From Heterobilharzia americana (Eukaryota; Platyhelminthes; Trematoda; Strigeidida; Schistosomatidae), in assembly GCA_944470555.2 (NCBI GenBank), contig OX104128.1, positions 60,891,257 through 60,955,256 of the forward strand: a stretch of DNA of 64,000 nt. The letters run 5' to 3'. The notes under the pieces were generated by a model that had not been told where the DNA came from, searched no databases, and was given only the letters and a program-made list of their open reading frames with translations. Numbering within the stretch: position 1 is the stretch's first letter; the number at the start of each line of letters is the position of its first letter. Positions 24,301 through 39,300 of the stretch are shown here, one piece after another. The position numbers and the translations under genes were made by a program.

Positions 24301-27300
24301 TAGGAGTAACGAGAATGGACCCTACCAACCTTGTATAGCATAACACAAACTCTTATGCTTATTGTCCTCATATTTTTAGTAATTTGAGTCATTTGTATTT
24401 ACACAACTTAATTTCCTTTCGATAATGCACCATAATTCATACAAATGTATCAAGCGATTTCATGCACAGAAAATGAGACGACATATAATAGTTTATTTCG
24501 CTCAATAGGCAATTATTTCAGCAGTCAAGGTCATACAGAAATGGTTGAAGGGTCATTCGAAAGCTCTTAAGCCAAGGTATACATCAATGCTACCAAATAA
24601 GTCATAAGTAGAACACTGTTTAAGATAAACAAAATAATGCGATGAATAATGCTTATCTGCGAATCATATTTTCAACTTTTCGGCAGATATAACAGAGGCA
24701 AAGTTAGAAGTGACAGCTTGCACATCATACTCAATATTTTCTAATGAGTTTCTAGCTCACTCATAGCTGATCAGTCAGTAAATAGTCAGAATATAAGTGA
24801 GAGAAGACGAAAAGGTGATTATACAAGTGAAATGAATGACAGTGAGTTCTAACGATGGGCTTACTAAATGATAATACATAAGAAATATTTCACTTACAAA
24901 CGGATCATATAAACTAATTGACTGGAAATCAAATTTACGATCTGCTAGAATTGACTGATGTTCTTTAATCTTCATAAATTCGGCTAAATATGATTTGTCA
25001 ATATTCTCTTCATGCAAAGTCACATACTGATCACGATCTGGTCGCATAATTTCATGCATCACTCCTAAGGCATGAAGTAACTCATGAAGTATTTGACCAA
25101 CCTATAAAACAAATTTGTAAAATACTTAAATTAAATTAGTCATTCATGAATTATTATCTAGAAAAGTAAATTCAACCAAAGACATTATTCTAGATAGGTA
25201 AAATGTTCTTCGAATGTTTCTATTTGTTCCAGCTCTGAATACAACCCATGAAGATGTTAAGTCAATCATTTTAGGCGCTTCACTTCAAAGTCCTGATAAA
25301 GAGTATTAAACGTTAATGAGTATTTTATATTATCATATTTTACAATGCAAAGTTTCCTGTTTCGTCAATCCTCTTCGAAGGTTTAATGGGATTGATTGAT
25401 TTCAAATTAGTATTCATCACCGACTGACATCAGTTAGAGAACTATTTGAAACCTGGTAGCAAATGACAGCTGCTTCATCCAGCGTGGAACTCTTCAGCCG
25501 GGCATGCGCACAACCCTACCTTGAGTCAAAAGTAAAACTGCTAGATCATAAGCAAACACGTCACCATTCAGCCGCTGGGTCGGAGTTCGATTATCCATAT
25601 TTTCTCATTTTCCCACGCTATCACATGATGTAGCGCTACTATCATTTTCACACCCGACTTGGTGGACACTAGTGGTGACGGCTTCTCACTGAAACGTTGG
25701 GAAATCCAGCTCGTAGGCTGTCACTATTATAAAGTAGTTTAATTTAGAGAAATATGCCAGCTGAATAACCTTCTTGTGGTTTTCGACGGTTCCGTAACTG
25801 ATATGAATCCTTAATCGACACTATCTTGAAATTTTCAGAGAGTATTCTTCATAGTGTTTCTCAACTGATACATACTAATCTGAATAATAAAAGGCAACAG
25901 AAAAATCTTACGAAGAAATTTTCGGAAGTGTGCCTAATTTATGAAAAATCTCAAAAGAAAGTGAAACAAGAACAAACATGTAGGGAAACTGGATCTTTGT
26001 TTAACTAGCTCTTGGTCAAAACGTGTTGCAACAGTACTCATGCTTTTCAAAGAGGTAGTTAGACGCAATTTACAAAAAAAGAACAAGAACAATAAGGGAA
26101 AAATATGAAAAAAAGGGATTGAAGTCATTGGATAGATAGTATTTAGATAATAAAACATTTGGAAATTGAACAAGGTTGATGCTAAGATAAATTTCTATTA
26201 CCTAAAGGTATTTCAGTTAAACCCTCCGGCTACCGGTGTCCATCGATATTTAGGAATTAAACAAATAAACATAAATTAACCTTCCACAACTCAAACTGAT
26301 AATCATAGAGTATTCAGAATAGTGTTGTATATTTGCTTTGACACCTTTGCATTCTGTTTCTACTTTCAGACATTAGTGAAAATCGAGGCGGATGTAATCT
26401 ATACACACCAAACGTGAACCGTTTCCATAGATATGCTTTTACAATCTTAGCTTTTTTCCTCTAATAGTTCAGATCGAATGTATTGATGCTGAACAAATTT
26501 AAGCAGTATATACTTTCATCCTTTTGATACTATCTTTCTACAAGCTTTAATACTTCATACCTATGTGACGAAAGAGAAAAAAGTGATCACACCTGAGTAC
26601 TGTTTGTACTCTTACATCCTTTGGAGTAATCAACAGGGTGAATGTTTTCATTTACTAGATCTAGTAATCAAAATTTTGACTGTTAACAAGAAACTCGACT
26701 TATGTTTTGCATTTCTGACTGACTCCAATAAAACGATTGGTGTTTTATTAAAATCTTAATCTTATCAGATGGAAGTAACGATTAAAGTATACATAATTAA
26801 CGTGAAAAAATAATCAGAATCCACTGAATGACTTTGTGTACATGCTTGTAGTAGGCAATGTGAGAGCTAATGATTTTATTTGGCAGCCCAGAGTCAGTGG
26901 ATGGAGCGAAATTCTAACCCATGACCCACTAAATGAAAGTCAACTTCCTAAACCAATGAACCATAACCTCATCATCGTTGACATAAGAACATTTTTACAG
27001 CTGAATGTGATATATTTTCCAACTATACTATCAGAATTTGTGCCACATACCTCTTAAACTCAGTAGATCTCATTTTACATTAACAGGAATCTCGTGAAAT
27101 AAGTGTCGTTTGGGTAGCATCCGTCATCTCATAAAACGCATATACGAAATCATAATAAGGTGCCTTTTGAGTAAAAAGAAATAAGAGTTCGTCTATATAC
27201 GAATAAAACTTATGTATTGAAATAGTATATAATTCCATCTTAAACTGTTTGTTGAATATTCCGTAAAGAATATCGTTTCTTTTTATCAAATACCTAACAA

Positions 27301-30300
27301 GTAAATGTAAATGTAAATATAGTTTGCTGCTAAAGAGGCTGTGGCTTACACAACGAAAAGTTCAGAAAAATTCTTGGTTTGATTCTTCAAACTTGCTGGG
27401 ATTGTATTAAAACACGTGTAAAATGATCAAATTAGACACAATGCTCAAATTCTTCAAGGATATTAGGAACAACTATGAACTGGTTGTTTAAAGTAGTTGG
27501 CCTATCCTAAAATATAAACTTCTGAAGTTTGTGATGATGATGTTGTCTGGAAAGACAATGAAACCTTAGAGAACATAACATCATCAGAATTGTCCTCCTA
27601 ACCTAACGATATTCTTGACCATATTAAAAACAACACAATGTCTCTAAATTGTAGCCAACAGTATAGGAGAAGTCACCATCTATCAATATAATGTTCTCAT
27701 ATCAACTAACCTTTTCAACGCTTATTTCATTATATCAAAGATTCGGTAATGAATTTGTTAGAGATATTTGGTTCAATAAAGAATAGACCCTAATTACCTG
27801 CATACAGTGAAATTTGATCATCTCTTCTTCATAAATAAGATGAACAAGGTTTATATCAGTGAAATAGTATTTATTTTCGACGACATCGTTATCAAGCTGT
27901 ACAGTCGTATTTATAATCCGTAAAATATCAGATGAATGTACTAAAAAAGTTTCTCAGTCAGTATAAGCATGATACAATTGGTGTTGGTAGTAGAGTTTGT
28001 TAACGTGGAGGAAATAGAAAATGGATTAATGAATAAGAAACGAGATGTTATCAAGTGGTGAAATAAGAGTAAAGTGTTGTCGAAGGTGTATGAAATGATG
28101 ACAATTAAACTGAAGTAAACCGAAAATGAAGTGAAATGACAATCGTAAACTAATCAAATGAATTGTTGAGGCCAAGGTAGAGAAAATAGTTTCGAAATGA
28201 GCTTTAGAACACAGTTTCGGGTTTCTCTCATATATACTTGTGCTTCGGAGATGCATGTGTAGTGGAAACACAGACATTTGGAGTTGTTCAATTTAACTTG
28301 ATAAATTACCTAACAGGGTGAACTTTGAGAAGCTGAGTGACCTTATCCAGTAGATGTTCACATATGACTGACACTTCTTCGCTCGCGTTTCGTCATCTAA
28401 ACTGGGTAATATTCACTGAAGCATTTTCGGAGGGCCAATACAGTCAGCTCTACAGGAGTATATGAATTTTTAGATAGGCATAGATGTGGGCATAAGTACT
28501 CGCCTATCTTTCACACATTGCCGAATAAGACAACGGCTTTAGAATATCAATCTCAGTTTAGGAGAATAAAAACATCATTGATACACTTTAACAGAAGGCC
28601 TTTCAAAACTTCTGCTGTGGTATCCTATTGAAGTTTAAATTCAAGAAAATGTTTTTTGAACTTTAATGGGTTGAGCAGTAATTTATTTTATTTTTTACGT
28701 TTTATCAATAAATCTTCTAGGGTATCCATCCATCAGTGTGCTGTTCTGAGAGTTCCAAACTTCAACTTTTGCTCAGAAGAGTAGATTTTATGTATTTTAG
28801 AACATAGTGAGTGAATGAGATTTCTTTTACAACTAAGAGGTGCCAAAATATTAAAGTTAGTAAATTGCCCAGTGTAAGCTGGTTTGCAATAGATTGAGCT
28901 TTGGATTGAAACATCGTCTCCTCTTTTTAATATCATGTCTGAGAAGTGTAGTGTTAAATTTAACTCCTCTTCTGCAGTGAATTCAATGGACGGGTGAAAA
29001 CCATTGAATCGTCTGGGTAGTTCATCCAATGGACACGTTTCTTCACAAATATTCCTTTCAGTACTTCTATGCACTGTTTGTTTTCATTGCTTTAAGTGCC
29101 AGCAATTTATCCAAGGACTTCCTGCTGTGATTCCATATGCATGTGTAGATATTTTATGTATTTTTTGCATCGAAATAAATCTGTTCAATCCAAACACTGT
29201 TTCTTTCTTCGTGTTATTATTATATTATATTATTATTAATCCCTTGGGTTCCTAGTGGAACACAGGGCTTCAGTAGCACATCTCCAGTGAACTCTGTTCT
29301 CTGAGATCTTTTGAACCTGGTTCCACGACAACCCACAAGCTCTCATTTCCTGCTCGCACGATCTCTTCCATGTCACTCTAGGACGTCCAACCCATCGCTT
29401 CCCATCGGGATTCCACTCGAGGGCCTGACGCGTGATGTCCCCAGTCGGCCTTCTCAGTGCATGCCTAATCCATCTCCACTTCCTCCTGCATATTTGTTGG
29501 GTGATAGCTTCTTGGTTGGTTCGTTCCCAGAGCTCCTTGTGGCTTATTCTCATTATTCTGGCCATCTGATCTTCAGTAGCGAGCCAGCGTAAGCTGTTGT
29601 TGATGATTGTCTGTAGTTTATTGGAAATCCCTTTCGTAACGCGCCAAGTCTCTCATCCACCACACAGAAGCTCTGACTTGACGTTGGTGTTGAAAATCTG
29701 GATGTTCACGCTTTATGCTGAGTGCAGAAGATCTCCACACTGGTTTTCAGGCTAATGAAAGCCTGACTTGCTTTCCGATCCTGACTTTGACATCCTCGTC
29801 TGTGCCACCTGTAGTTGAAACAGTGCTGCCTAGATAGGTGAAGGAGGTTACTTCCTTTAAGTTTCTCCCCTTGATGGTGACTGAGTTTGTTGTTGTTGGT
29901 GGTGCGGTATCTTCATCACCTCTGTCTTCTATATATTCACTTGAAGTCCCGTCTTCGCTGCCTCACGTCCTCTGTCAACTTGTTAGTTTTTACCTGTAGA
30001 TCATCAAGTTTGTGTGACATCAGACACAAGTCATCATTGGCGTAATCCAGATCTTCAAGGTTCGTTTCCGCAGTCCAGCCAGCCTATCCCCCTCTTCTCG
30101 CTCCCCACTGTTTGCTGCATGATCCAGTCCACCACAATCAGGAATATCATGGGGGATAGTAGGCAACCTTGTTTCACTCTTGTCTTCACTTCAAAAGCAT
30201 CACTGAGTTTCCCATTGTGAATTACTTGACATGTGGCATCTTCATATAGTTGTTGAATGAGGCTGATAGAGGTTCTTCATGTTAACTGGGCAGAATTCTT

Positions 30301-33300
30301 TCGTAAATTGTTACTCTTCATTAACGATACAAGTAGTCTTATGTAATGTTTTGGATTGTCACTGTGTACAAAAAGCTCACCAATTTATGTACTCCCTTCA
30401 GGAATTCTACCTTGAACCTTCAGTTTTCGTAAATAACACACTAACCATCCAACCATAGAATGAGTTCAATAGTCCAAATTTGCCTACTTCTATAAGAATA
30501 TTTCACATTAGTAAACATTACACATTATGTAGCTTATCAAGTGCCACACTATCGTTTAGGAATAGAAAAGAGATAGTCTCGGTTGTGTTGAGTTCCCTGA
30601 GCTAGGTGGCTTAGTTGTGCAGTTTTCATTGTCTTTTTAGACAACATCATCACTAAGTTTAATATGAAGTAGCGAGCTATTCATATTCCTCCGTGAGTGA
30701 TTCAGTAACTTGCTCTGACGAGGTGGCTTGTGAATGGTCGTGTCCGCTGATCTCCTGTTGGCTGTTTCTCCACCTGACCTATGACCCTGTTACTATTTGT
30801 TATTTTTCCTATTGGTTAAGAGATTGCTGATAGACCTGAATGCCAAAATTCTAGGTATTCTCTCATATTCTCTTCTCTTCCTTGGTCCAGGAATTTTACA
30901 TTTTCAAAATTGAATTCATGTTCATATTTATCCATATACACTGATATGAGCTATGAAATGTCGTGACATATCATCGCCAACTGATGTTCATGTAAATGAA
31001 GGAGAAGAGGGCGAACCACTCTGTCCAGTGTGCTGTGGACGATAGGTAATGCAGTCGATTTAGTAAATGATATTTACTGTGTCTTCTTTGGTTGCTGTGA
31101 GCTTCACCGTGCATAATAAGGCTTGAAGAGAATTTGGTTTTTCGTGCTGTTTAGCTGATCATGAATGGGATAGGGATCTATTGATGAAGTTTCGTGGGTA
31201 AAGAAAATGCTTCAACGGGTAAGTTATATGATTGGAAACACAACCTTAAATTTATCTGTTTTTTAATTCGTTGGGAAAAGTACATTATTGATTTTAGGTT
31301 GGAATTCTTTATGAACTGATATCAATTGTAGGAACATTGGAAACCTGGGAGCATTGGACAGCTGTTTCGTCCTATTATGGGACTCCCCAGCAGTGAGAAA
31401 ACATGACCCCACACCCCAAGGATCGCACCCAGGAACTTCAAACTCTGTGGCTAGCGCGTTACCACTGAGCCACCGGGTGGGAATCCAGTGGTCCGCATTT
31501 CCTACCTCTGTCAGTCCACAATAAAGAGAAACCTACATCCAGTGTCATAGTTTATTAACTGTCCTCATGTTCGATTTGGTTGACTCCAGTGGTCACGACT
31601 TCTCATGGGGACTTCGAGGATCGTTTCTCAAAGCTAGTCATTAATCAGTGCTACATTAACTCTGTCTAGAGATTTTTGACTCAATGGTAACATGCTGGCC
31701 ATGAAACCTAAAGGTCCTGGATTCGATCTCCAAACCGGTGAAGTTGTGGGTGCATTCTGCTGATGAGTCCCATACTAGGACAAAACAGCTGTCCAATGCT
31801 CTCAATTTTCCAATGTTCCTCCAATTGATGTCAGTCCATAATAAATTCCAACCTAAAATCAATTAATAAACCATCACAAACCTCTAGATAGAAAGTATAC
31901 TATAGCAAACTATTATACGCTTTAGTCAACATGTGATTTCAAATTTCTGCCTAATATTTCATTACCTTTTATAAGTGTATCCTACATGGAGAAAGTATAA
32001 AAATTAGAGGCAATTTTTACTACTGATACAACTTACTTGTATAAAAACTTTAGGTAGTTTAGAAAAAGAAATCTATTTGATATTTCGTAGCCATTTTACT
32101 TTGGTGTTTATATGTGAAATAAGCATATGATCAATACTAAATGTTCATTAGTAAATTGATGTTTAGAGAAGAAAAAGTTATTTATCGATTCCTTCTTGTG
32201 CTACTAATAGGTTACTTCATTTACTTCTAACCAATAAATGTACAATAATAATGTCAATAATATTCACAAATAATGAAATATATCATAATCATAAATCTAG
32301 AATTTTATCTTCCTTTCGAATATTCGGTAATTCTAACTTTAATCGAAAAAAAGTAGTAAATACTAAAGCAAATACAATTTAACATGTTTAAAATGTTTCC
32401 ATAAAACTATATAAAACTGTATTTATTTAGATTGAGTAAATAATGATATAAATTTTTTTAAATTACCATATTTTAATTAAGGAATGTCTTCTAACATAGA
32501 GGATTAATAGATTCTTTAGAGTGATTATATATCTTACTGAAATCATATAGTCTTTCATAGCATGCGCTTGTGCCGACACAATAAATACAACAATGTGTTA
32601 ATTACAGTTGAACTGTCTAACACAAAGATAACTTCTCTTGATTCTATCTCACTGTAATCTCTTCAGGCTTAAATTTGTTTTAAATATGTTCCAATTTCAA
32701 CACGGTGAATGTACCATACAACATATATGTCTCCAGGACTAAACGTTTGTTTTCCTAACTATCGATGAATACATCTGCTGAGATTGGGGATATTGATGAT
32801 GCCATTGCTACTCCTTCTATTTGTCTTTATATTTTGTCCTGAAACTTGAAGACTGTGAAGGTTAGACACAACTGTACGCCTAATATGATTTCATAAACCG
32901 ATATTCTAGTTCTATGAATAGGTTCTGAGTCAATATAAAATTGGTTTCTGACTGCCTCCAGTGCCATATTCATTGGTATTTCAGTACATTGAGCTAACCA
33001 TTTTTTTCATCCTCTACTATGTGTAGGTTGATGAGCTTTAGTTTCAACCCATAAGAATTTACTAGTCTGAAATTTGAACGGTTTCTAAAAAAACATAATA
33101 TCGATGCTAAGTACTTTGCCAGTTCATATTTTGGGGTATTTCTGAAGTCAACTACGGGTCTAATGAAAGTAAATTCTACCACAGTACCCAAGTTTTACAC
33201 ACATATTAGTAGATACGATAACTTGTACAGGTCATCATTCTCTGAAGAAGCGGCTCTCATGACGTCGCGGAGCATGAGGAACTGACTACTCTACCTTAAT

Positions 33301-36300
33301 GGGATTTCCACTTACCCATTGCTCAACTTTTCCAACTCTCTCAGGTCAAATTTTGATCCTTAAGCCAATAAAATTTCCAACTTATGGCATACGACAAAAA
33401 CATTTATGCTTCAAGCAAACTGCTGGCCTCTGTGTGATATTAGAAGCAATATTAGAAACTCTGATGGTGACGTTCACAAAACGGTATTTATGAGAGAATA
33501 TCATATGTGACAAACAGCCTTACAGTGCCTTTCTGTCACCTCCAGTAAAATGCTGCATACAACTTTGACTGTCATCATCTTTATAAAATTGTCATAATCA
33601 TGAGTGACATCTAGCTCACATCAAATAGTCATTTATGAAGAATCCTTTACAAAATTTTAGAATACTCAAGTTACACTTCTAATGTTACTATATCATAGTG
33701 CAGATTGATGATAGTTCTTTTTCTACAGAGCTGAAAATCTAGGAACAGGCATTATCAGCAACTGATATTACAGGTGGAAGTGAACCATAAAACGTTTTCA
33801 CGTTGTTCTGTAAGCTCAGTTAATTCGCAATGTTTCTTTTAAAAGATATCACGAAGGAATTGAACTGAAAATCAGAATGTCAAAATATAGCGAAATGAGT
33901 CTTTGACAATCAATAGGTGGACTTTTGTTTTCAAAAACAATCATTTTCCCAGTGTTAAAACAATTCCATCATTCCAAAAAAGAAATGAGTTGCAGAGTTA
34001 GCCAAAACTTGACGGTAAAGCTTCATTAAAGTCAACTATTCACCTTATTTCTAGGGTAAATAAATCTAATTTATTCCAAGTTGACACTCAATAAGTCCTT
34101 AAGGTGAAAGTCTCATCGTCTATTTTGTCAGAAGTTTGTATTAGTAATCATAGAGCCTGAAGGGACCAGATTTAATTTTAATCCAACATCGGCAAGATGT
34201 TTTCAGAAATATATATCACGAGGAAATTGTGCATTCTCCCAGTACCTAATTTTAAGGCTTTCATGAGTCATTCAATGGCTTGATCCATAATAAACAACTT
34301 TTCAGATGAAAGTAAGGATGGAAATGAGTCATAGAATGGCAAGCGAAGTAGCTCTGGTGTCGTTAGTCCGTGTTTCATGACAGCAAGTGAAGTGGTGAAT
34401 TCATATTCACTGAAATAAATTCCATGGCTGCTTATGAACCTTACAAATACCTTTATTTTCTGTTAGCCATGTGATGCACAGATCATCATTATTATTGCGT
34501 GTCCATTGGGTTCCTGGTGAAACATAACGCTTCAGCAGCACGCCTCCATTGCACATTCTCATCTGCAGTCTTCTTAATCCGGCTCTACCACTGCCCGCAA
34601 GCTTTCATTTCCTCCTCACACCATCTTCTCCAAGTCACTCTCATCTGAGTCCCCCAACTCGTCGTTTCCTTTTCGAGTTCCACTCCACAGGCTGCTCTCG
34701 TCTGGCCTGACCGAACTGTCTTCTCCGTGTGTATGCCCAATCCAATCCATCTACACTTTCTTCCTTTGCACATTTCTTGGGCAATGGGTTCTTGGTTCAT
34801 TGGTTTGTTGACAGCCAGTCAGCCAGCCAGCCAGCCAGAGTTCCTTCTTGCTCCTTCTTTCCGGCCTTCTCATCCAATCTCAAATATCGAATGAGCGTAG
34901 ATGGCAGCTGCTCATCTGTGTCTGTGGTTTGTTGCAAATGCTTTTCGTGACGCACCAAGTTTCTGAATCATCACATAGAAACACTGACTTGACTGACTGA
35001 GTGTTGAAAATCCATATCTTGTTCACACTCTATTCTGAGTGCAGTACAGTAGATCTCCACACTGATTTGAGGTTGATACAGGCTTGTCTTGCCATATTTC
35101 CGATCCTGGTTTGACGTCCTCATCCGTGCCTGTGCCGCCTGAAGTTGAAACGATGCTGACTGGGAAGGTGGATGGAAGAGACAACTTCGTTCACATTTCT
35201 CCCGTTCACGGTGATTGGTGCTTCTTGTTGATGTTGTTGTTGGTTTGGTATCTTCTTCACCTCTGTCTTCTCTATGTTCACCTGAAGGGGAGATTCGGTC
35301 TTCTCTACCATGTCTCTTCTTCAAACTTGTTGATTTTCGCCTGTTCATCTTCGAGTTTTCATGTGATATCAGACACAAATCATCATCGGTAGAGAGATCC
35401 GAATTGTGTAGGGTCTTTTCATGTGTCCAGCCAGTGCATGCCCATCTTCTCACAGCTCCTCACAGTTGTCTGTTTTGCGATCCAGTTGAGTCCACCACAA
35501 TCAGGAAGATGATTGGTGATAGTAGGTCGGAGCCTTGTCTTACTCCTTCCTGTATTAACTTCAGAGACATAACTGAGCTTTCCATTGTGAATCGCTTGCC
35601 ATGTAGTATAAAGCTGCTATTGAATGAGGTTGATACATGTTTGCGGCACTGAAACCGTAGTTTTGAAGGTGCTGCCTGCCAAATTACCTCTCTATTGACG
35701 CTGTCAAACACCTTTTCAAAGGGATGAATTTGAGGTAGAGAATTTATTTCAACTCTGCGCTTTGTTCTGTGATCGTGTAAAGTCTAGCGTGATTCGTTCT
35801 TCCTGAAGCCAGCCTATTCCTATCGTAATTATGAATCCAGATCATTATTTGATCTCTGTTTGTTAATGTGGCTTGATGTTTTACTTGAGGTGGAGAGGGA
35901 TGGAGCATGATTTCATGTCAGTTCTTGCAAATACTTAGATCGCCCACCCTTCTTTGTGTGTTTGTCAAGCTAGCACTTCATCCAATCGATTGGAGGGTAC
36001 CTCCCCTTCCTTCCTTCCTTCCAAACCTTCTGCAGTAGTGGTGTGAGCATTTCCGGTGTTGTCTCTGCGTCTGTTTTCAGTGCTTCTGGAGGAATTCCTT
36101 TTGATCCTTCTTCTTTTCCGGCTGTCAGCAACTTTATGACGTTCAGGACTTCACTTCTGTCTTTGTCGGAGGGCTTGTGTTCACTGATAGTTCTGTGGCT
36201 GAGCTGCTGGTTGTATTTCTGGACGAGATGCAGTTGGTGGTGATGGTCGATTCAAGACTTTTTTGAAGTGGTCAGCCCATCGTTTCTTTTGTTTCTCCTC

Positions 36301-39300
36301 TCTTTGGTAACTGATTTTCCCTCATTATCTTTCATTGGTTTCATCTGTGTTGATCTTTTCCCAGATGGTAACCCGGTTGTTTGTGTAATGTTGTCAGGTC
36401 TCTCCTACCAACAGCCTGTTCTGCTTCAGTTGCAAGTGTGTCGTAGAAGTGTATTTTGTCTTTCCGTACACTATCCTTCACTTCTTCGTCTAGTGTTTTA
36501 TAGGTTGCGTTCAGTTCTTCTTCTCTTTGTTCATCTGTGCTTGCGCTAGTTCATCATGTGCTCCACCATCTTCCCCTTCCTGCTCTATCAGCTTCCATGT
36601 GTCCGTCGAGATCCATTCCTCACCTTGTTTCCTCTTCCTTCTTAACACGGTTATGCAGGTTTCCTTCCAGGTCTCTTTTGCAGAGTTCCAGTGTTCTTCC
36701 ACACAGGTTTCTTCAAGGATATTGTTCAATGTCTCTTATTTTTTCCTGATGACTGACGTGAAGGTGTCCTTTATAGTTTCGTCCTTCAGTTTCTGTCCTG
36801 GGTGTTCAGCTTGAACTATGGTCTATCACGAACTTCTGTGAAGGCTTTCAACTTGATCTGGATGGTTTCTTGCACTAGATAGTGAGTGGTATGAACATAA
36901 ATCTGCTCTGCTTCTTCAGCTGATCTTGTGTCCAGCAGGCTTGCTGCGTCTCCACTTTCTCGAGATTGAGATGTAGTCAATCTGATTTTTAGTATGTCCT
37001 GGTGTCTGGTGAAATCCATGTCGCTTTGTGAATATCCTTGTATTTGTACACACTGCCTCCAACCACCAAGTCGTTGAATGCACAGAAATTTGCAAACAGT
37101 TCTCCATTGTCATTCATCATTTCACCGAGTGCTTATCTACCCATGATTAGTTCTCTTCCTGTCTTGTCTGCTCCCAGTTCGGCATTCATGTAGCCCCATC
37201 CATTAGAATTTTGATGTCGCCATCTGGAGTGGTGTCTTGTCTATTAATTATTACAGTTGTCTGTAGAATTCCTCCTTATTCTCTTGATCTGCGTTATTTG
37301 TAGGTGCGTAGCGTAGCATTGTATGATTGTGACTTTCCTTCCTTTTGAGTTGAATCCATCTTGCTGTCATGATCCTACACGAGGAGATTGGTTCCCACTA
37401 AATGAGAGTAATCCTTCGATGCTGTTGGGGACATCATGATGGCCACTCTAAAATTCAGTGTGCTCGTGATTGCCATCTGGGTGACAATATCAGAGTAGAT
37501 TATTGATTCTCCAGTTGACAGTTTGGAGAGTTCACTTCCATTCCATCGGATTTCGCAGATTCCTATACCTTGTGTGCCATACCTCCTCATCTCTTTTGCA
37601 ATCTAGGCAGCCTTGCCAACCAGCTTCAAATATTGTGCGGACAATCCATGTCCCCATGTTTACTTTCGCTTCCATCGACCTTAAATGTTTACCCTTTCAC
37701 CTTTTGTTTATATCGATCGTTTCTAACTAACTGAGCTTAACTCACAATAGTTTGTTTGTTTATCATATAACCTACCTAAGTGTTCTCATAAAACTGAGTA
37801 ATGACTGAAGACGAAATGGAAATTGGGACCGGGGACAGATTCGAACCAACGACCACCAGGTTTCCTGCCCGATGCCCTACTAACTGATCTATGACGTCCG
37901 ACTGCTGACCGGATTTTTATTTCACTTCAATCACCAGGCGTTTCGCCGGACTACCATGTGAATTCATGAAGCGTTACTATCACTCGATCGTTTTCACACT
38001 GGCTACCCAGCCAAATCCAAATCTAATTAAATTAGAGAGGCAGAGCATCATATCAATAATCCTCTGACTATCTGAGATACTTGTAGTTTCGCAGACTCGT
38101 ATTGATACTGGGTGATGTTTGAAGGTGGAATGAGGATTTGAACCGCTGACAGACTTTAACCATCGAAGTCCCTCAATAGTTTTACTGCTACTGTTGTCAT
38201 TATTTTCACTCGGGAAACCTCCATAGGGTTGTGAATTTGATTGTAAAAATTTGTTGCCAATTATAAACCTTCTTTGAATTTGCCGTTAGGATTGACGTTT
38301 ACTATATGACTATTTCTGCCTGTCTTAACCGCTTACCGTTTTTATGTATTCTTTCAGTGAATTAAAGTATATTAAATTTTCAACAAAATTGTATATCTTG
38401 ATATTCTAGATTGTAAACAATTAAAAAGATACCACTGATATCAAATGGATCCATTTTATCCAGCTCGCATTGTTATTCTTCCTCTTTTCAAAGTAAAATA
38501 TTACTTTGACCTTCTAGTTCAGGAGACATCGTCATTTCTTCCCTCCTTCATCCTTTCTTTCAAACGGTAGCGAAATGTGTAAGACAGTGTAGGCCTGAAG
38601 GTTGAACATATGGGATTAAGAGACTTATTTGAACCAGCTCCTGCATTCTTGGAGTTCCTATCTTGTTCCTGGTTTATGAGAATCAGTCATTTGTGACTTG
38701 AAGTCAAAAACTATTGTGGGAATTTATTACACCATATCCTTTTTCATTGACGATTATATACTAAAAGTTAAAGCATAATACTGGTTTTTGAGTCTACTCC
38801 GGCCCAAAATGAATTTAATGTAACGTATCTTGACGTAGGACACAAATAGTCAGAAGTCACCAATGTTACTAATCTGGTTCCGTTGGGACAAGTATGTGGC
38901 GCATAGATATTCAAAGCACTACGCCCAATATATCGATCGGAAATCAGAATGTCGCTAAGGTTTACTTTCTCAAGCAATCTTAGAATAGGCTTAGAGTTAG
39001 TTTCGAAGAAGTGAAAGCTCAGCTGTCTCTCCATTCCTGATAAACCAGAAATAATCATTTATGGTTTGATACAAGTGCTCATAAACTGCTAAGATGTAAG
39101 AAACGTTTGTGAAACCAGTTCTTTGAAACGAAATTGTGATTACAGCATACTGAATAACCCTGGAAGACAGATAGATAGTCACCTACTTCTACAGCTATTC
39201 TAAAAGATTGTTTATACCCATTACAAAGAAAGACAGAGAGAAAAGATGGAATTTCGTCCCTGGTGCAAATTAGGGGACCAGATGGATAGACTCTGACTAA

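Larger units (their letters stand above)
20871..24897 (-). other. Astacin gene intron 4
   Basis: Its main content is an RTE copy (21553-22975) in the same orientation as the gene. From 22980 to 24890 I see only AT-rich sequence without recognisable elements. Confidence 0.6.

Noticed and set aside
29311..29592. Plus-strand open frame rich in Ser and Pro
   Set aside because: It is the antisense of the RTE C-terminal coding region; the same shadow occurs at 52001-52282 on the minus strand.
37830..37925. tRNA gene on the minus strand
   Set aside because: Box A and B are present but the cloverleaf does not close properly; probably SINE-derived.
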